64,000 nt of DNA from Meconema thalassinum (lineage: Eukaryota > Arthropoda > Insecta > Orthoptera > Tettigoniidae): the NCBI GenBank assembly GCA_946902985.2, contig OX336388.2, positions 1,386,599,723 through 1,386,663,722 of the forward strand. The letters run 5' to 3'. The position numbers were made by a program, and so were the translations under genes. Below, piece after piece: positions 40,680 to 51,364 of the stretch (its first letter is position 1; every line of letters starts with the position of its first letter). The notes under the pieces are model-generated. The model did not search any database. It was given only the letters and a program-made list of their open reading frames with translations, and was not told the DNA's origin.

Positions 40680-41270
40680 TATGCTTCACTTAAGTAACTG
40701 GGTCGGTTGCACCATTCGGTAAAAAGACATTCCTTCCAACTCAATGAAGTTATCCAGTAAGAGATGTTGCTTCAATACAATATGCTGAATGCAGTCACGT
40801 ATAAGAAGATGCTCTATGAGCCTAACATATCTCCTGTTACAGACTGCAGATGAATGATATGGTACGGTTTGACTCTCATCGAGTCGTACCAGTTTCGATT
40901 TCTGGTGTATCCTCGTCAGAGTACTGAAGTTAAAATTCACGTCTAGTGGTTCGGATACCACTTAAAATAAACAAGAAGTTCCGTAAAGAACAAATATCCA
41001 GTTTTATTTGAAATTATATTACTTTTGTCCGTTTATTTGGCAGCATGAGTAAGTACAATTTTATTCCTGCGTGACGCAGCATCCAGCTGCACTTGAAACA
41101 CAGGAATACCAAGTCTTCTACTCTAACTATGTCTTGACTGTTTCAATACTTGGCTTTATTAATTGCTGAGTATTTGGTTTTAATATTTGATTTATTTCAC
41201 ATGGAAGCTATGCGTAATAGAGGAATTTAGAAGCCTTATTTTTTGATTGTTACCTTCGTAATCTATATCA
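40680..41270. other. Repeat scraps: hammerhead-like motif and a Helentron-like 3' end
   Basis: On the minus strand at about 40880-40920 CTGACGAGGATACACC and AATCGAAACTGGTA resemble the hammerhead core of family H with a weak stem II. At 40972-40995 AACAAGAAGTTCCGTAAAGA is the inverse of a Helentron-like 3' hairpin. No gene. Confidence 0.35.
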
Positions 41271-41279
41271 ATGGATTGC

Positions 41280-42260
41280 TCTTTAATCGGTCAACACTTT
41301 AATGTGCCCAACAAAACATTGGGCGTGAGTAAAATAATTTACTCAGTCTTAATAACCTGAAAAACTACATCAAGTGATCATCATCAGATTCTTTACTCTT
41401 AGGCTAATAATGTATGCCTACATGATGATGATGATGATGATAATTCTTGTTTTAAAGGGCCTAATAAGGAGAATAAGGCAAATAAAGGACAGGAGGAAAA
41501 GAAATGCCCTCAACCCTAGAAGAATGCGGATTGAGGGACTTGGAAGGAAGGAGAGCCATGAAAGGCAGAGGTAATGGATAAAAGGGAGAAAACCGGACTC
41601 AGCTCTGGAATCCCTCGGGTCGACAACTTCCGAACTCACCAGCCCTGCCCCTGAGGGTGTAGCAATATCTAGGGTGCACCGAAGTGGTGGGGCTACATAC
41701 ACCCTGCCTCCTTGAGGGCCTTGAGTAGAAGGCAGGAGACAACATGAAAAGAAATAGAAGGCTGATCCCTCGCAGAAGGAGGGTATCAGAAAAGAAGAGA
41801 CAAGGGCCAATTATGGCAGGAAAGGAAGAGACACCCTAGGCCTCGGATACCCTAATACCGTCGGGGTCGGAAAAGAACAAGAGTTGACCAAGAGCGGTCG
41901 ACAGGAAAGAAGACGGAGAGGAGACCGGCACAAGTAAGTGGAAGCAATGCCGGATTCAGCTGGGGCCCCGTGGTCGCCAACCCACGTCCCACTAGATGTG
42001 AGCCCCTGGGGGGAGTATGCCTACAGGATGGACATGTGGGCTAAGATATGTACACTATTTTAGTTACGTACGTTGTTAGTAATATGTGACTTTTTGCTCT
42101 CAAAATGTTAGTGGCTATTGACCTTCAAGTTTAATTCTTTAGTGTCATGGTCTGTAATGGTTAGTAAATGGTCAGTTTGGTAAATATGGATTAAAGTACT
42201 TAGCTGGTTATTTGGGCGATGTGGTGTTTGTTCTCGTTCAGCTTGTCACAATTCACTGTC
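41280..42260. mobile_element. Family H copy (H5), interrupted
   Basis: Diverged end ATCGGTCAACACTTTAATGT at about 41297 and CATCAAGTGATCATCATCAG (remnant of the ribozyme-like core), then retroposon F at 41430-42008. The family H interior resumes (TGGCTATTGACCTTCAAGTT, matching 34272). The right end is not seen. Confidence 0.5.
41430..42008 (-). mobile_element. Retroposon F copy with 11-bp target duplication
   Basis: GTATGCCTACA occurs on both sides (about 41411 and 42016). The minus strand runs from the head (GGGGCTCACATCTAGTGGGA) to GGCCC near 41455, and the (ATC)n tail appears on the plus strand as (ATG)n at 41421-41440. Best evidence that family F moves by retroposition. The 41418-41810 frame is a shadow. 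Confidence 0.75.
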
Positions 42261-42394
42261 CGATTTGATTTACTAAATCAACACTGAAAAAGTGGCTTCC
42301 AACACGATAAAATTAGAAGCGTGTTGTGACATATTCAGGTCTGCAAGTTATCCTTCTCCCTTCATGATGCTCTCAATATAGCGGGTTATCCATA

Positions 42395-43186
42395 CAGTGG
42401 CGTAACTAGGATTTGCTTCTGGAGGGGGATAAGCGGAGTCAAATCTGAACTAATTGCGGTTTAGATTTTGCGTTTCTGTTTCTACTTTATTATTTTTTAA
42501 TTTTTTTGCCTTGTGTTCTTGGTTTTGGTTCTTTTTTCTGCTTTTGCTTCAGTTTTCAAATTTTGCTTTTTGCTTTCTGTGTTTTGTTTAGTGTTTGTTT
42601 TCTGCTTTTGTTTTTGAATTTTGCTTTTTGTTTTCTGTATTTGGTTTTAGGTTTCCTTTCTGCTTTCGCTTTCGAATTTTGCTCTTTACTTTCCGTGTTT
42701 TGTTTTGTGTTTGTTTTCTGCTTATGTTTTCGAAATTTGCTTTTTGCTTTCTGTGTTTTGTTTGGTGTTTATTGTCTGTTTTTGTTTTCGAATTTGGTTT
42801 TCGGTTTCTGTTTTGGTCATGTGTTTGTTTTTGCGCTTTTCTGTGTGCGGAGGGCAAAATAAGACAATCAATGAAAGCACACCTACATGATTTCATGTTT
42901 GATCTCGATAGCATTTGATATATTTTATTTGCACATCTTAATGCACGGAAATGAACAGTTTCGGTAGGCCTCACACTAACCACAAGTAAAGATAAATCTT
43001 CTCAAATTATAGTCTAAACGTACATAATTCAGTCTTTATCATCAATCTGAAAATTGGCATTTTATTTTCTTTATTTTATATTCTTTTTTTTTTAAATTAA
43101 TATTTCAACAAATAACGTTCTTTTAAAATTATTTGGGTCTGGAGGGAGATTGATCCCCCTGATCACCCCCTTTAGTTACGTCACTG
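42395..43186. mobile_element. Probable non-autonomous hAT element with a 58-bp minisatellite
   Basis: Ends CAGTGGCGTAACTAGG and, inverted, CAGTGACGTAACTAAAG form terminal repeats with G-rich subterminal tracts. The flanking octamers TATCCATA and TCTCCATC match at 6 of 8 positions, suggestive of a worn hAT target duplication. The interior is dominated by T-rich tandem units. Confidence 0.55.
42540..42815. repeat. 58-bp T-rich minisatellite, about five units
   Basis: Units such as TTTTGCTTTTTGCTTTCTGT followed by GTTTTGTTTAGTGTTTG recur near 42558, 42615, 42674, 42731 and 42789. The unit is not a multiple of three, yet frames stay open on both strands (118 and 131 codons) because one strand is nearly free of A. 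These frames (Phe/Leu/Cys on plus, Lys/Asn/Gln on minus) are not genes. Confidence 0.8.
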
Positions 43187-43189
43187 TCT

Positions 43190-45140
43190 CCATCCCTTTG
43201 TCACACCTGGCCGAGTCATGTCAGGAGAAGGATATAAAGATTGTACAGTTGCCTTACTGCCAACAATTGAGTCTTCTTGTTAATAATCCCTCACCCTTTT
43301 GTACTACCTAACTGTAGCCTAGTTTTTTAGGGGATGGGATTCTTCTACTTACATACGAATTTTTATTATTTCATTCGCCCCGGACGCCAACCCGTTACAG
43401 ACAGAAATTAAACTCAGAGTATATTAAACACCTCCTTCAGGAAAATGTCCAAGTTTTAGCCGGAAAATATAGATGTTCAGACAGGAAGATTACTTAATTT
43501 ATAGAGATACTACTGTAGCAACTCGCCCCAGCTTCACCCGGTACCTTTAACAGTTTACCCAGCGTAAACTTAAAGGCGCATGGACGGCAGGACCCAGACG
43601 CAGTTCAGAAAAGCCGAGGTGAACAGCGAAACTCCATACGCATACACGGTACTCTTCTCTGAAGACTTAATTCGACACGACTCGACAATTTGATGCTGGT
43701 CGAAGCTGGGATGATCGACTCGATCGCTAGCTCGTAAACCCGCACCGAAGCTAGTAATTTAAATTTCCACTAAATGGAGATTGTTGGAAGAAATTAAAAC
43801 GTAAAAACACTTATAGTGGGGGATGTATTAATGATAGAGATATGCTGTCACGAACTCTTTTTTAGAGCTTTTCTTGCTGAACAATTCTTACACTCATAGT
43901 ATATAGATATTTGTAACGGCTTGCCCAGCATAAGCTTAAAAGGCGCACGGATAGCAGGTTTTTCTTCGACTTGATTCACTGAAATCGTTACTGCTCGGCT
44001 TCCTTTGGTCAATAATGAATGTTTTTCCACAGACCCCTTCCTCAAGAAATCCTTTACAGAATTGTGAAAACTGCATCAAAATCCATCGAGTGGTTCTCAA
44101 GATTACCCGTTACATCCAAGAATTGGGGACTTTGTTTTAGGCCTATACTATCCTATGTAATGATTCCATAATTATGATGATGCAGCGTATTACTCACTAC
44201 ACTATCTTTGTGGTTTGTGCAAATGGAGTCTCTTAATAAAAACTCTTTCACCATGCTTCGTGGTAATTGTCCAATTACTTTCTATTTTACCGATTTTTAT
44301 GTTTTAACAGTACGCATGGCCGCCATTTTGAATGTATGAAGTATGCTCACATGTGCCTTCAGAAAAGAGATCCTATTCAGAACTAACTTTATGTCAAGTC
44401 TCAAAATCCTACGTTTATTAGATGATGAGTAATCGCTATCATTATTTTATATATTCAAGGTGGCAGCTGCACGTAATATTCAGTGAGATAGTCTTGTGAT
44501 GTTTTACAACTGAGGTTTGTCATATAAATTTCTCCTATCAGCATTGTTTGAGCCAATTGCTCAATTACATTCTAAATTAACGTTGTTGATTTTTTAGAAG
44601 GCGTAATCAACATATATCAAAGATGCCAGATGCTCGTAATATTCAGTGCATTTGAATGTTTGAAGTATCCGTACATGTGTCTTTAGAAAATATCCTTCAT
44701 TCTGGTGATGGACTCCGTTACTGCAGGTCTGCATCGACATTTACTTGGACCATTCTCTTTGCGCATCCACATTATTGTAAGTTTTCGCACTGTTTTCATT
44801 TTGGTTCATAGTACCATTTCACTTCCCAGGCGATGGTGAACAATGATTAGTCGTGTCAGGCAGCTCACGCCGGGCGACGTGTTTTTAATGTCATATTTTT
44901 GAGACTTAATTTATAATAAATGAAACTATTCTTTTTTTTTTAATCCATAACTCATGCTCTACTTACTCGACCTAGACATGTAGTTTAGAATGCTCTATAA
45001 CGTGGCGCTCTTGCCACCAGCACTCACACTCATGTTTGAATTAATTACCCTTTAGACCACTACATTCCCATGTACAATTTGTGAAAAACAGCCGAAGCCA
45101 GAGCACAAGCAGTATTGTGTGTCTGTCACCCACTCAGTTC
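43190..45140. other. Unassigned repeats; possible Helentron-like cores
   Basis: AACTCGCCCCAGCTTCACCC and duplicated GCATAAGCTTAAAAGGCGCA-type segments (43560 and 43930), then diverged blocks at 44280-44700 with CATGGCCGCCATTTTG, resemble internal units of the Helentron-like elements. No ends identified, no gene. Confidence 0.35.
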
Positions 45141-45234
45141 CCATGACAATTGCTCCGTTATCTGCAACCCCCGGCTCCATCCCGTCTGCTGACAGATGTG
45201 CACTACGATGATCAATACTTGAACATGGGGTACA

Positions 45235-45500
45235 CTGTTACACTCGGGTTAGAATCCTTCAGTATGCCTTCCTTTGGAAGGGAAGTAAAGCTGGCGGTCC
45301 CGTGTCATAGATTTATGGCATGTAAAAGATCCTTACACAAACAAAACTTGTGTGGAACTAAATTTCTAGGTTTGATTTCGTTGTAACGCTCTATCAAAGT
45401 TCCAACGCTCTCCACTAGGTATCATTGATATCTGGTAGCGAAAGTTGGAACTACTTGAAATTGAACGGAACTTGTAGCTCACCCTAGTGGTGTCCGCTTG
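45235..45500 (+). repeat. SINE-E copy, headless
   Basis: ATCCTTCAGTATGCCTTCCT, GTCATAGATTTATGGCATG and the GAAAGTTGGAACTACTTGAA segment match SINE-E in inverse of the 34.7 and 51.8 kb copies. Confidence 0.65.
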
Positions 45501-45554
45501 AAGCAGATACAGCCTCTGGTGAGCTGAACATGTCCTCGGACACTCCCGGCACTA

Positions 45555-45566
45555 ATAGCCATACAA

Positions 45567-45613
<47 letters not shown>
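45555..45613. repeat. (AAAT)n microsatellite
   Basis: About a dozen perfect AAAT/ATAA units. Confidence 0.92.
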
Positions 45614-45614
<1 letters not shown>

Positions 45615-45689
45615 ACTCGGGTCCGAGAACAGGCGACTCACAAGTGGAAATAGTCTATAGCAAGACAAGTCAATACTCATCGGGGTGGT

Positions 45690-46165
45690 ATAATACCCCT
45701 AAACTACTCCCTTTTTGATACCCACCCTAGGCCCTCAAGGAGGCAGGGAGGCACCACTTCTGGTGCACCCTGGATATTGCTACACCCTCGGGGGCTCACG
45801 GCTGGTGAGTTCGGGAGTTGGCGATCCCGACGGATTCCTGAGCTGGGTCCGTTTCCTCCCCCTTTTTCACTGACTCTGGGGCGGGCCCTCACCTCTTTCC
45901 CTTTTCTATCTGCATTTCATGGCTCTCCTTCATTCCAAGTCCCTCAATCCTCATTCTTCGAGGTTTGGGAGCACTTCTTTCCTTCTTGTCTTTTATTTGC
46001 CTTATCCTTTATTTGTTTGCCATTTCTTCGTCTAGTATGTAAGTCTGTAGTTAGTATTTGTTATAGTTTTCATTCTCATATCATCTTTCACTATCACCCG
46101 AACCATTAGGGGCCGATAACCTATATGTTAGGCCCCTTATAACAACAATTATCATCATAATCATC
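45690..46165 (+). mobile_element. Retroposon F copy, 5' truncated
   Basis: From CTTCTGGTGCACCCTGGATA through GATTCCTGAGCTGGGTC to ATTAGGGGCCGATAACCTAT and an ATC-rich tail (ATTATCATCATAATCATCG). Confidence 0.7.
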
Positions 46166-46314
46166 GAATCCCACCCTGCTGTAATCTAACGAACAACTCA
46201 ACTACCACTATAAAGAGAATTGTGAAGTTAAGGCGGTCAAGTAGTCTTCAGTGTATTGTGGCCACTTCATTGACAGTTTCCATTTCATAGTGAATCTCTT
46301 ATTATTTCATTTGA

Positions 46315-46520
46315 GGGGCTTGGACATCGTGGTTATAACGTTGAGGAAGAGCAGGACACAGAATCCGGCAGATTTCCATTTAGCATAACGAGTCTGGGAG
46401 ACCCCTTACGAGAACATACCAATATTTTTTTAAATTCTTAACAGAGACGGGAATCGAACCAAGGATGTCTCGGCTGGTAGTCAACGTTGCTAGCCCCTGA
46501 GACACGAGGAGGTCCTAAAA
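46315..46520 (-). repeat. SINE-O, tRNA-derived
   Basis: On the minus strand the head GGACCTCCTCGTGTCTCAGG has B box GGTTCGATTCCCGTCTC. Downstream it reads CTCGTTATGCTAAATGG. The only copy I saw. Confidence 0.55.
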
Positions 46521-46864
46521 TGAAACTGCTTTTTTTCATTTCTCCGAGTTAAATAAGCCCCTCCTTGTCACGTAAGTGTGCGTGTTCTGATAAGAAAGTT
46601 CTGTCGTCACATTTATGACCTTGACGCATTTCCCTCATGTGTATTGATCCGGAGTACACAAGAAATCTGGTGCTAGCCAAGTGCTGTGGCTTGCTCCTCA
46701 CATTATCGAGCTATGAAGTGACCACTGGGACAGCGACTAACCCGTGCTACGTGCGAACGGTGATTGTAATAACGATCATCACCAGTCGTTATCGTGTGCA
46801 CAGAGTAAAGGAAGGTGGTTTATGACGTCATATCCCCGTCACCTTTACCATCAAGTGGCAGCAC

Positions 46865-47050
46865 GGACTCTAATCTCCATGTGCAGCGGCTAGCGCTCTT
46901 GGCTGTCGACCCGGAGGTCTGGGTTCGATCCCCGGCTTGGCCGAGAAATTTAAAATGTGGTGTGAGAGCTGGTATGAGGTACACTCAGCCTCGTGAGACA
47001 AATGTAACACACTGGTGGCAGACTTCTTCGACACAGGAATACAAATGTTG
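46865..47050 (+). repeat. SINE-A 5' part with a clear tRNA-like head
   Basis: GCAGCGGCTAGCGCTCTTGG (A-box region) and GGGTTCGATCCCCGGCTTGG (B box), then CAGCCTCGTGAGAC. Cut off after about 170 bp. Confidence 0.7.
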
Positions 47051-47055
47051 ATCAC

Positions 47056-47259
47056 AGGTTATGGAAAATAATTCTAAATATCGCAAACAGTGCTATTGAG
47101 AAATTTGTACCGGAATATTTTACAAGTGAAATCAGGGGACATAAAAGGAAAATAAGGAATGCTTATAACAAACGATACGATAGTTACTACCATATGCGAA
47201 AGTTTAACTTATTATCGAATGAGCTACTCCTCGAAAGGATGGCTGCTCACGATAGTTAC
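47056..47259 (+). pseudogene. Fragment of the CR1/Jockey-group protein
   Basis: In frame from 47056: IANSAIEKFVPEYFTSEIRG, HKRKIRNAYNKRYDS, ELLLERMAAHDSY. This aligns with residues 216-286 of the intact protein at 26400-29012 (ILNSAVDKFVP...; KRKIRKLYNKRHDS; ELVLKKRAAHDSY), with a short deletion after FVP. It lies between the endonuclease and RT and has no catalytic residues. Confidence 0.75.
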
Positions 47260-47357
47260 TCAATTTCTCAATTCCCTCATCAAGATATATTCAATTGTTC
47301 GACTCGTGTCCTTTTAGTTGTGTTTAGTTGTCAGCTACCTCGATTAGAAAAACAAAA

Positions 47358-47600
47358 GTTTGATTCTTCTCAGTCGGTCAACACGATTGTACCCAAATGA
47401 GATGGGTTGTTCCCTAATCAAGAAAAAAATGCATGAGAGTAATAAGTACACTTGGATGACCAGTTTCGATCGTCAAGCGATCATCATCAGATCTATTACA
47501 CTATTAGGCTATAAAATCTATGTCTGAAAGTATGGGTGAAAACATTTACAATATATACACTAATTTATTTGCAGTATTAGTTAAGATAATGCAACTCGTC
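47358..47600. mobile_element. Family H copy (H4), left arm only
   Basis: CTCAGTCGGTCAACACGATT, GTTCCCTAATCAAG, the ribozyme-like core and CATTTACAATATATACAC. The right arm is not seen. It supplies the uninterrupted counterpart of the mariner insertion site in H3. Confidence 0.6.
47454..47494 (-). ncRNA. Hammerhead-like motif with intact core (family H)
   Basis: On the minus strand: CTGATGA, one extra T, stem II GATCG-CTTGA-CGATC, GAAA, CTGGTC. Stem III (ACTGGT) can pair with itself in trans using one wobble, and stem I is short (GAT/ATC). Same architecture as the Penelope motif, including the extra T. Confidence 0.5.
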
Positions 47601-47629
47601 AATATTTGATAGTTGTAGTCTATGTGATG

Positions 47630-48365
47630 TTATTGAATCCAAAAAATGTTATTTTGTAGACCTGTGTTATTATGGTTGATCATTATGCGAAGTTTCAATT
47701 CAATTAGATGCCAATATATTTAGCTCTAAATTAAGGTTTACTGTGCCAAGTTTCACGGTGCTTAGATCATTATATCGCCAGAAAAGTCATTTTAATATTT
47801 GAAATTCGTGTGTCACCATGTTTTCTTGCTTATTATGTTCCTGAAAGTCACATGTTTGAATCTTAATAGCCCTCTATCGCCATTAAAAATGTCAGTTGGG
47901 TTGCTATTATTAGCTTCGGGAATATTGAGTACTGGTGAATTATTTCGTGTGGCCACCATGTTGTTTTGTTTCAGTGTAATGCATAGAGTAGGCCAATGCA
48001 CCAGTATAGTATAAAGATTGTTATGGTGGTTCATTAAACAAACTTTCAATTGGATTGCCTTAAATAGATATTAGGATCCTTCTAATTTCGCATAACAAAT
48101 AATGTCATTTGAATTTTTGAAAATAATTGAACAACGTTAGATACCGATATACGTAAGGCAAGTAACGGTTCACTGTGCGTAGTTTCACTGCGCTTGTACT
48201 CGGATAATTAGGTCACCAGAAAAATAATTTTAAACGTTTGAAACTTGCGTGGCCCACGTGTATTTTTGTACTTTGAAAGTCACATAAAGGCTGTGTACTT
48301 TATAGTCCTCTAACACCACACAAGATTTCAATTTGATCGTTATAATAGTTTTGGAGATATTGAGA
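47630..48365. other. Diverged tandem repeats, about 430-bp period
   Basis: Segments such as TTTCACGGTGCTTAGATCAT/ATCGCCAGAAAAGTCATTTT (47750) and TTTCACTGCGCTTGTACTCG/GTCACCAGAAAAATAATTTT (48183) are related, suggesting two worn units like the Helentron-like cores. No gene. Confidence 0.4.
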
Positions 48366-48369
48366 ACCA

Positions 48370-48560
48370 GTGAAGGCAGCCGTGGCCTTAAGTTAGGAAG
48401 CATCCCGGCATAAGCCTGGAGTAGAAGTGGGAAACCACGGAGAGAGTTATTTCTAGGAAGGCTGAGGTGGGTATCGAACTCGCCTGTTTTGAGACCAGAA
48501 TTGTATTTCTTAGCAGTGCCGAGAACCGAACCCTGGACCCTTAGGATCTGAATTTCTATA
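48370..48560 (-). repeat. SINE-A copy
   Basis: GGCAGCCGTGGCCTTAAGTT, GCCTGGAGTAGAAGTGGGAA and GGCTGAGGTGGGTATCGAAC mark the inverse of SINE-A, with part of the head at 48550. Confidence 0.65.
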
Positions 48561-48569
48561 CGTACCACA

Positions 48570-49650
48570 GAAGGGATATAAAAAGAGGCTATACGAGATG
48601 AACTTAACAGCTAATAAGACTTCTAGGAAGCAAGTATCTTGAGTAGTGCAGTTCTTCTTGTGCGATACAGCACTGACCTATTCCATCTTGCCCAGGAGTT
48701 AATATAGATCAATATGAGACTATTTTCTCCCATTTGTGCTTGTCGGTCTGAATCGCGAGATTATCTTTCATAAATCCCTGTCAATTACAGTAATATATGT
48801 AAACAGCTCTTCTACTGGACCAAAGTATCCTTATCAGTTCATTTAAACCAATATTAGAGAAATCATTGATAAAATCTCTATAGTCTATGTAGTGAAAGTT
48901 ATGTCCTGAAGTTTCGTCGGAGTAAATATAATTGGATATTTTGAAATTCTTTCAATTCATTTATATATTGTTCTCACGTGTTGCCTCCCCTACACATAAC
49001 ATTATAAAGGGAACATCACCTACTCGACCTCATATTTTGAGGAGAGAAATCGTTCACATGCATTGTATCAGGTTCAGTGATCGGTCCCACGTGAAAATCT
49101 AGCTTGTTTTAAAGCAAAGCGTGAGAAAGAATTTGTGTTATGCACTGTTCAATCAAACATAACCTTAACGTACGAAAAGATCATTTAAAAACTTGAAGCC
49201 ATAGGTGTATTATTCCTTCACACCTGATGGTGAGACCAACAAGAAACTTTCTAGAATTTAATTGTCGAACAGATATTGGTATACTATTGAAGAAGGGATA
49301 AAGTTCGTCTGTGAACTATGTTCATTTACCACTTTTAGCTGCCCATAGCGGCAATTATTCATGTTCATGGGACTGGGTAAAGAAATCAAGTAATTATACA
49401 TGTACACAACAACAATCAATTGTGAATTATCCTTATGTTCAGTTGGGCGTGGAGAAACTTGAAGAATTTTCAGTCTTCCGAATGACACTGTCCGTAGCAG
49501 ACTTGAAGTGGATCATTCGTGATGTAAGCATATTGTTGCGTAGCCTACTCAATATTTATTTAGGCAGACCCATAATCATGTATAATTATCGCTTCAGTGG
49601 TAAATAACATGGAATACAGCTGAACGTTGAGTCTTCTTTACCTCGCGTTA
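48570..49650. other. Unassigned sequence
   Basis: No gene, RNA or recognised repeat. Confidence 0.35.
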
Positions 49651-49654
49651 AAAT

Positions 49655-49905
49655 CCTTAATCGCGACCGAAATAGAGTGCGGCAGCAAGTCCGCAGATCG
49701 GAGGTTCGAATCCCGCCGTTGACACGGGGAAAGTCTACACTTCCTCCAGTCAAATGCCGGGATAGTAACTTATTGCAAATCTCGGAACATCTGCCCCATC
49801 TTCGACCATAATACACTACTCCGGTCATCACAGAAACACAGGCTGTCAAACAAATTGAATACACACCCAAATGCACGGGAATGATGACTATAATGTCCCG
49901 AGTTA
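49655..49905 (+). repeat. SINE-N copy, tRNA-derived
   Basis: GACCGAAATAGAGTGCGGCA and B box GGAGGTTCGAATCCCGCC, then CCAGTCAAATGCCGGGATAG and CACAGAAACACAGGCTGTCA, parallel to 40368. Confidence 0.7.
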
Positions 49906-49909
49906 ACAA

Positions 49910-50500
49910 CAAACAACATAATCAGTCTTCTCCAATATTATAGCAATATCTGTTCGATACTTGAAGGAAGTTCCTCGTATATGCTGGTGATAACAATGTG
50001 CTGAGAGCAGGCATTACCTGCGGTGTGTGAACTTGAGCCATTTCCGGCGTCCTCTGCAGGACGGATTGCGAGGTCCCACACTCGCGGAGACACTCGGAAA
50101 GAGGGACTAATAGACCCATAATGCCGCAGTACAAGCAGCTGTACCGAGTCGTGCAGGTAGAATATGTGGCACCTGCTGGCTGTCACGCGAGTTATCCCGG
50201 CCGGCGCACGGCATTGTGTGAGTATTGACACAGACAGCGCGGCTAGCACCGACAGTTCACAGAACTCACGATATTTATGTGCCTTTCAAAGCATAAATAA
50301 TCCATGTTCTTGTATATTCCGTGAACTCACATCAAGTATTGCATATTTTATGTTATTTGTTATACTGTACTTCACTTTTGGTCTTCATTCCTATATACTT
50401 AAAGAGTCTATAAAATCTGTCTGATTTTGTGTGCTTGTAATTGGGGGATTGGTATCGCCCCACAGTTTACGTGTTGTGTATGTCTACTCATTATTCCCGT
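49910..50500. other. Relatively GC-rich unassigned segment
   Basis: 49990-50270 is less AT-rich than its surroundings, with overlapping minus frames (49922-50249) without known motifs. The part GCATTGTGTGAGTATTGACA at about 50214 recurs inside the MITE at 53172. No gene called. Confidence 0.3.
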
Positions 50501-50850
50501 TTCTCCAACGGGGTTGGGGATGAGATGCGATGGAAGTCATTGTGTCGGATGGTTTTACGGCCGGATGCCCTTACTGACGCTAACCTCCTGAGAGGGATTA
50601 ATGAGAGATGAAATGAATGATGGTGAATGAAACTGGCCAAGGATGTGGAAGGAAGTGGCCGTGGCCTGTCAGAAGGTACCCTCCCAGCATTTTCGTGGAG
50701 TTGAAAATGGGGAAACCACGGAAAACCATTTCAAGGACGGTCGACGGTGGGACTCGAACCCACGCGTCTACCAGGTCAGCAGAGAGCTTGGTCCCATGTC
50801 TTAACGCTGCGCTTTAGTGAGTGTAGCCACCGCTGTCGTTCCATAATTTA
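50500..50850 (-). repeat. SINE-L copy, tRNA-derived
   Basis: Minus-strand head (50845 downward) with B box GGGTTCGAGTCCCACC, GTTTTCCGTGGTTTCCCC, and a 3' part CCTCTCAGGAGGTTAGCGTC, AAGGGCATCCGGCCG and ATCTCATCCCCAACCCCG. Tails of the same SINE lie at 57465-57575 and 61900-62075. Confidence 0.7.
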
Positions 50851-50985
50851 CGTGTTGATATTGTGGCTGAGATGGGAATCATGAGTGTACAACTGGACAA
50901 TGAGTTAAATGGATTGTTTATGTTTCCTTGTTCCTAGTCCAACCCGCAATACATTTATTTATTTATCGTATGGCGTATACATGAG

Positions 50986-51345
50986 TTACAGATTAATATT
51001 TACACTATTTACATAGTTAATCGCTTGTGGCGTACCCAGGAAAAATTCACTTCTATCTCCGTTGAAACGACTCAGTGGGCATTCTTGGGTGATATGTTTC
51101 ACAATTTGCCTCTCCGCACCGCAGTCGCAACAAGATGATGACTTTTTCTTCCATTTGTATAGCAGATCTGCACACACACCATGGTTTAGCTTGGACCATA
51201 CTTTCCGAGGTTGTTCAAAGCCAGGTACCTTCTGTGTGATGCATGGCATTTCCAAAGACTCTGCTGGGCGAATTGTCTCCATTCATTAGACCATTTCTCA
51301 GTCAGGTTGAAATTACACATTACATGATTCTCCGCCGTGCAGATG
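50986..51345 (-). pseudogene. Jockey-type retrotransposon C-terminal remnant
   Basis: Minus strand: an upstream frame gives FNLTEKWSNEWRQ (about 51330), then after a frameshift VWSKLNHGVCADLLYKWKKK, SSCCDCGAERQIVKHITQEC and PLSRFNGDRSEFF. The CDCG...H..EC spacing is the zinc knuckle that ends Jockey-type RT proteins, as at 9442-9669. The catalytic RT is absent. Confidence 0.7.
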
Positions 51346-51364
51346 GGTGGATATCTTGACTTCA

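Noticed and set aside
41418..41810. 130-codon minus-strand frame
   Set aside because: Lies across retroposon F and the (ATG)n tail; same sequence in other copies is not open.
42506..42983. Phe/Cys-rich membrane-like protein (plus) or Lys/Asn-rich protein (minus)
   Set aside because: Both are translations of the 58-bp minisatellite; frames shift with each unit.
49922..50249. Host first exon or promoter in a GC-richer patch
   Set aside because: Overlapping frames without motifs, and part of the sequence is shared with the MITE at 53.2 kb.
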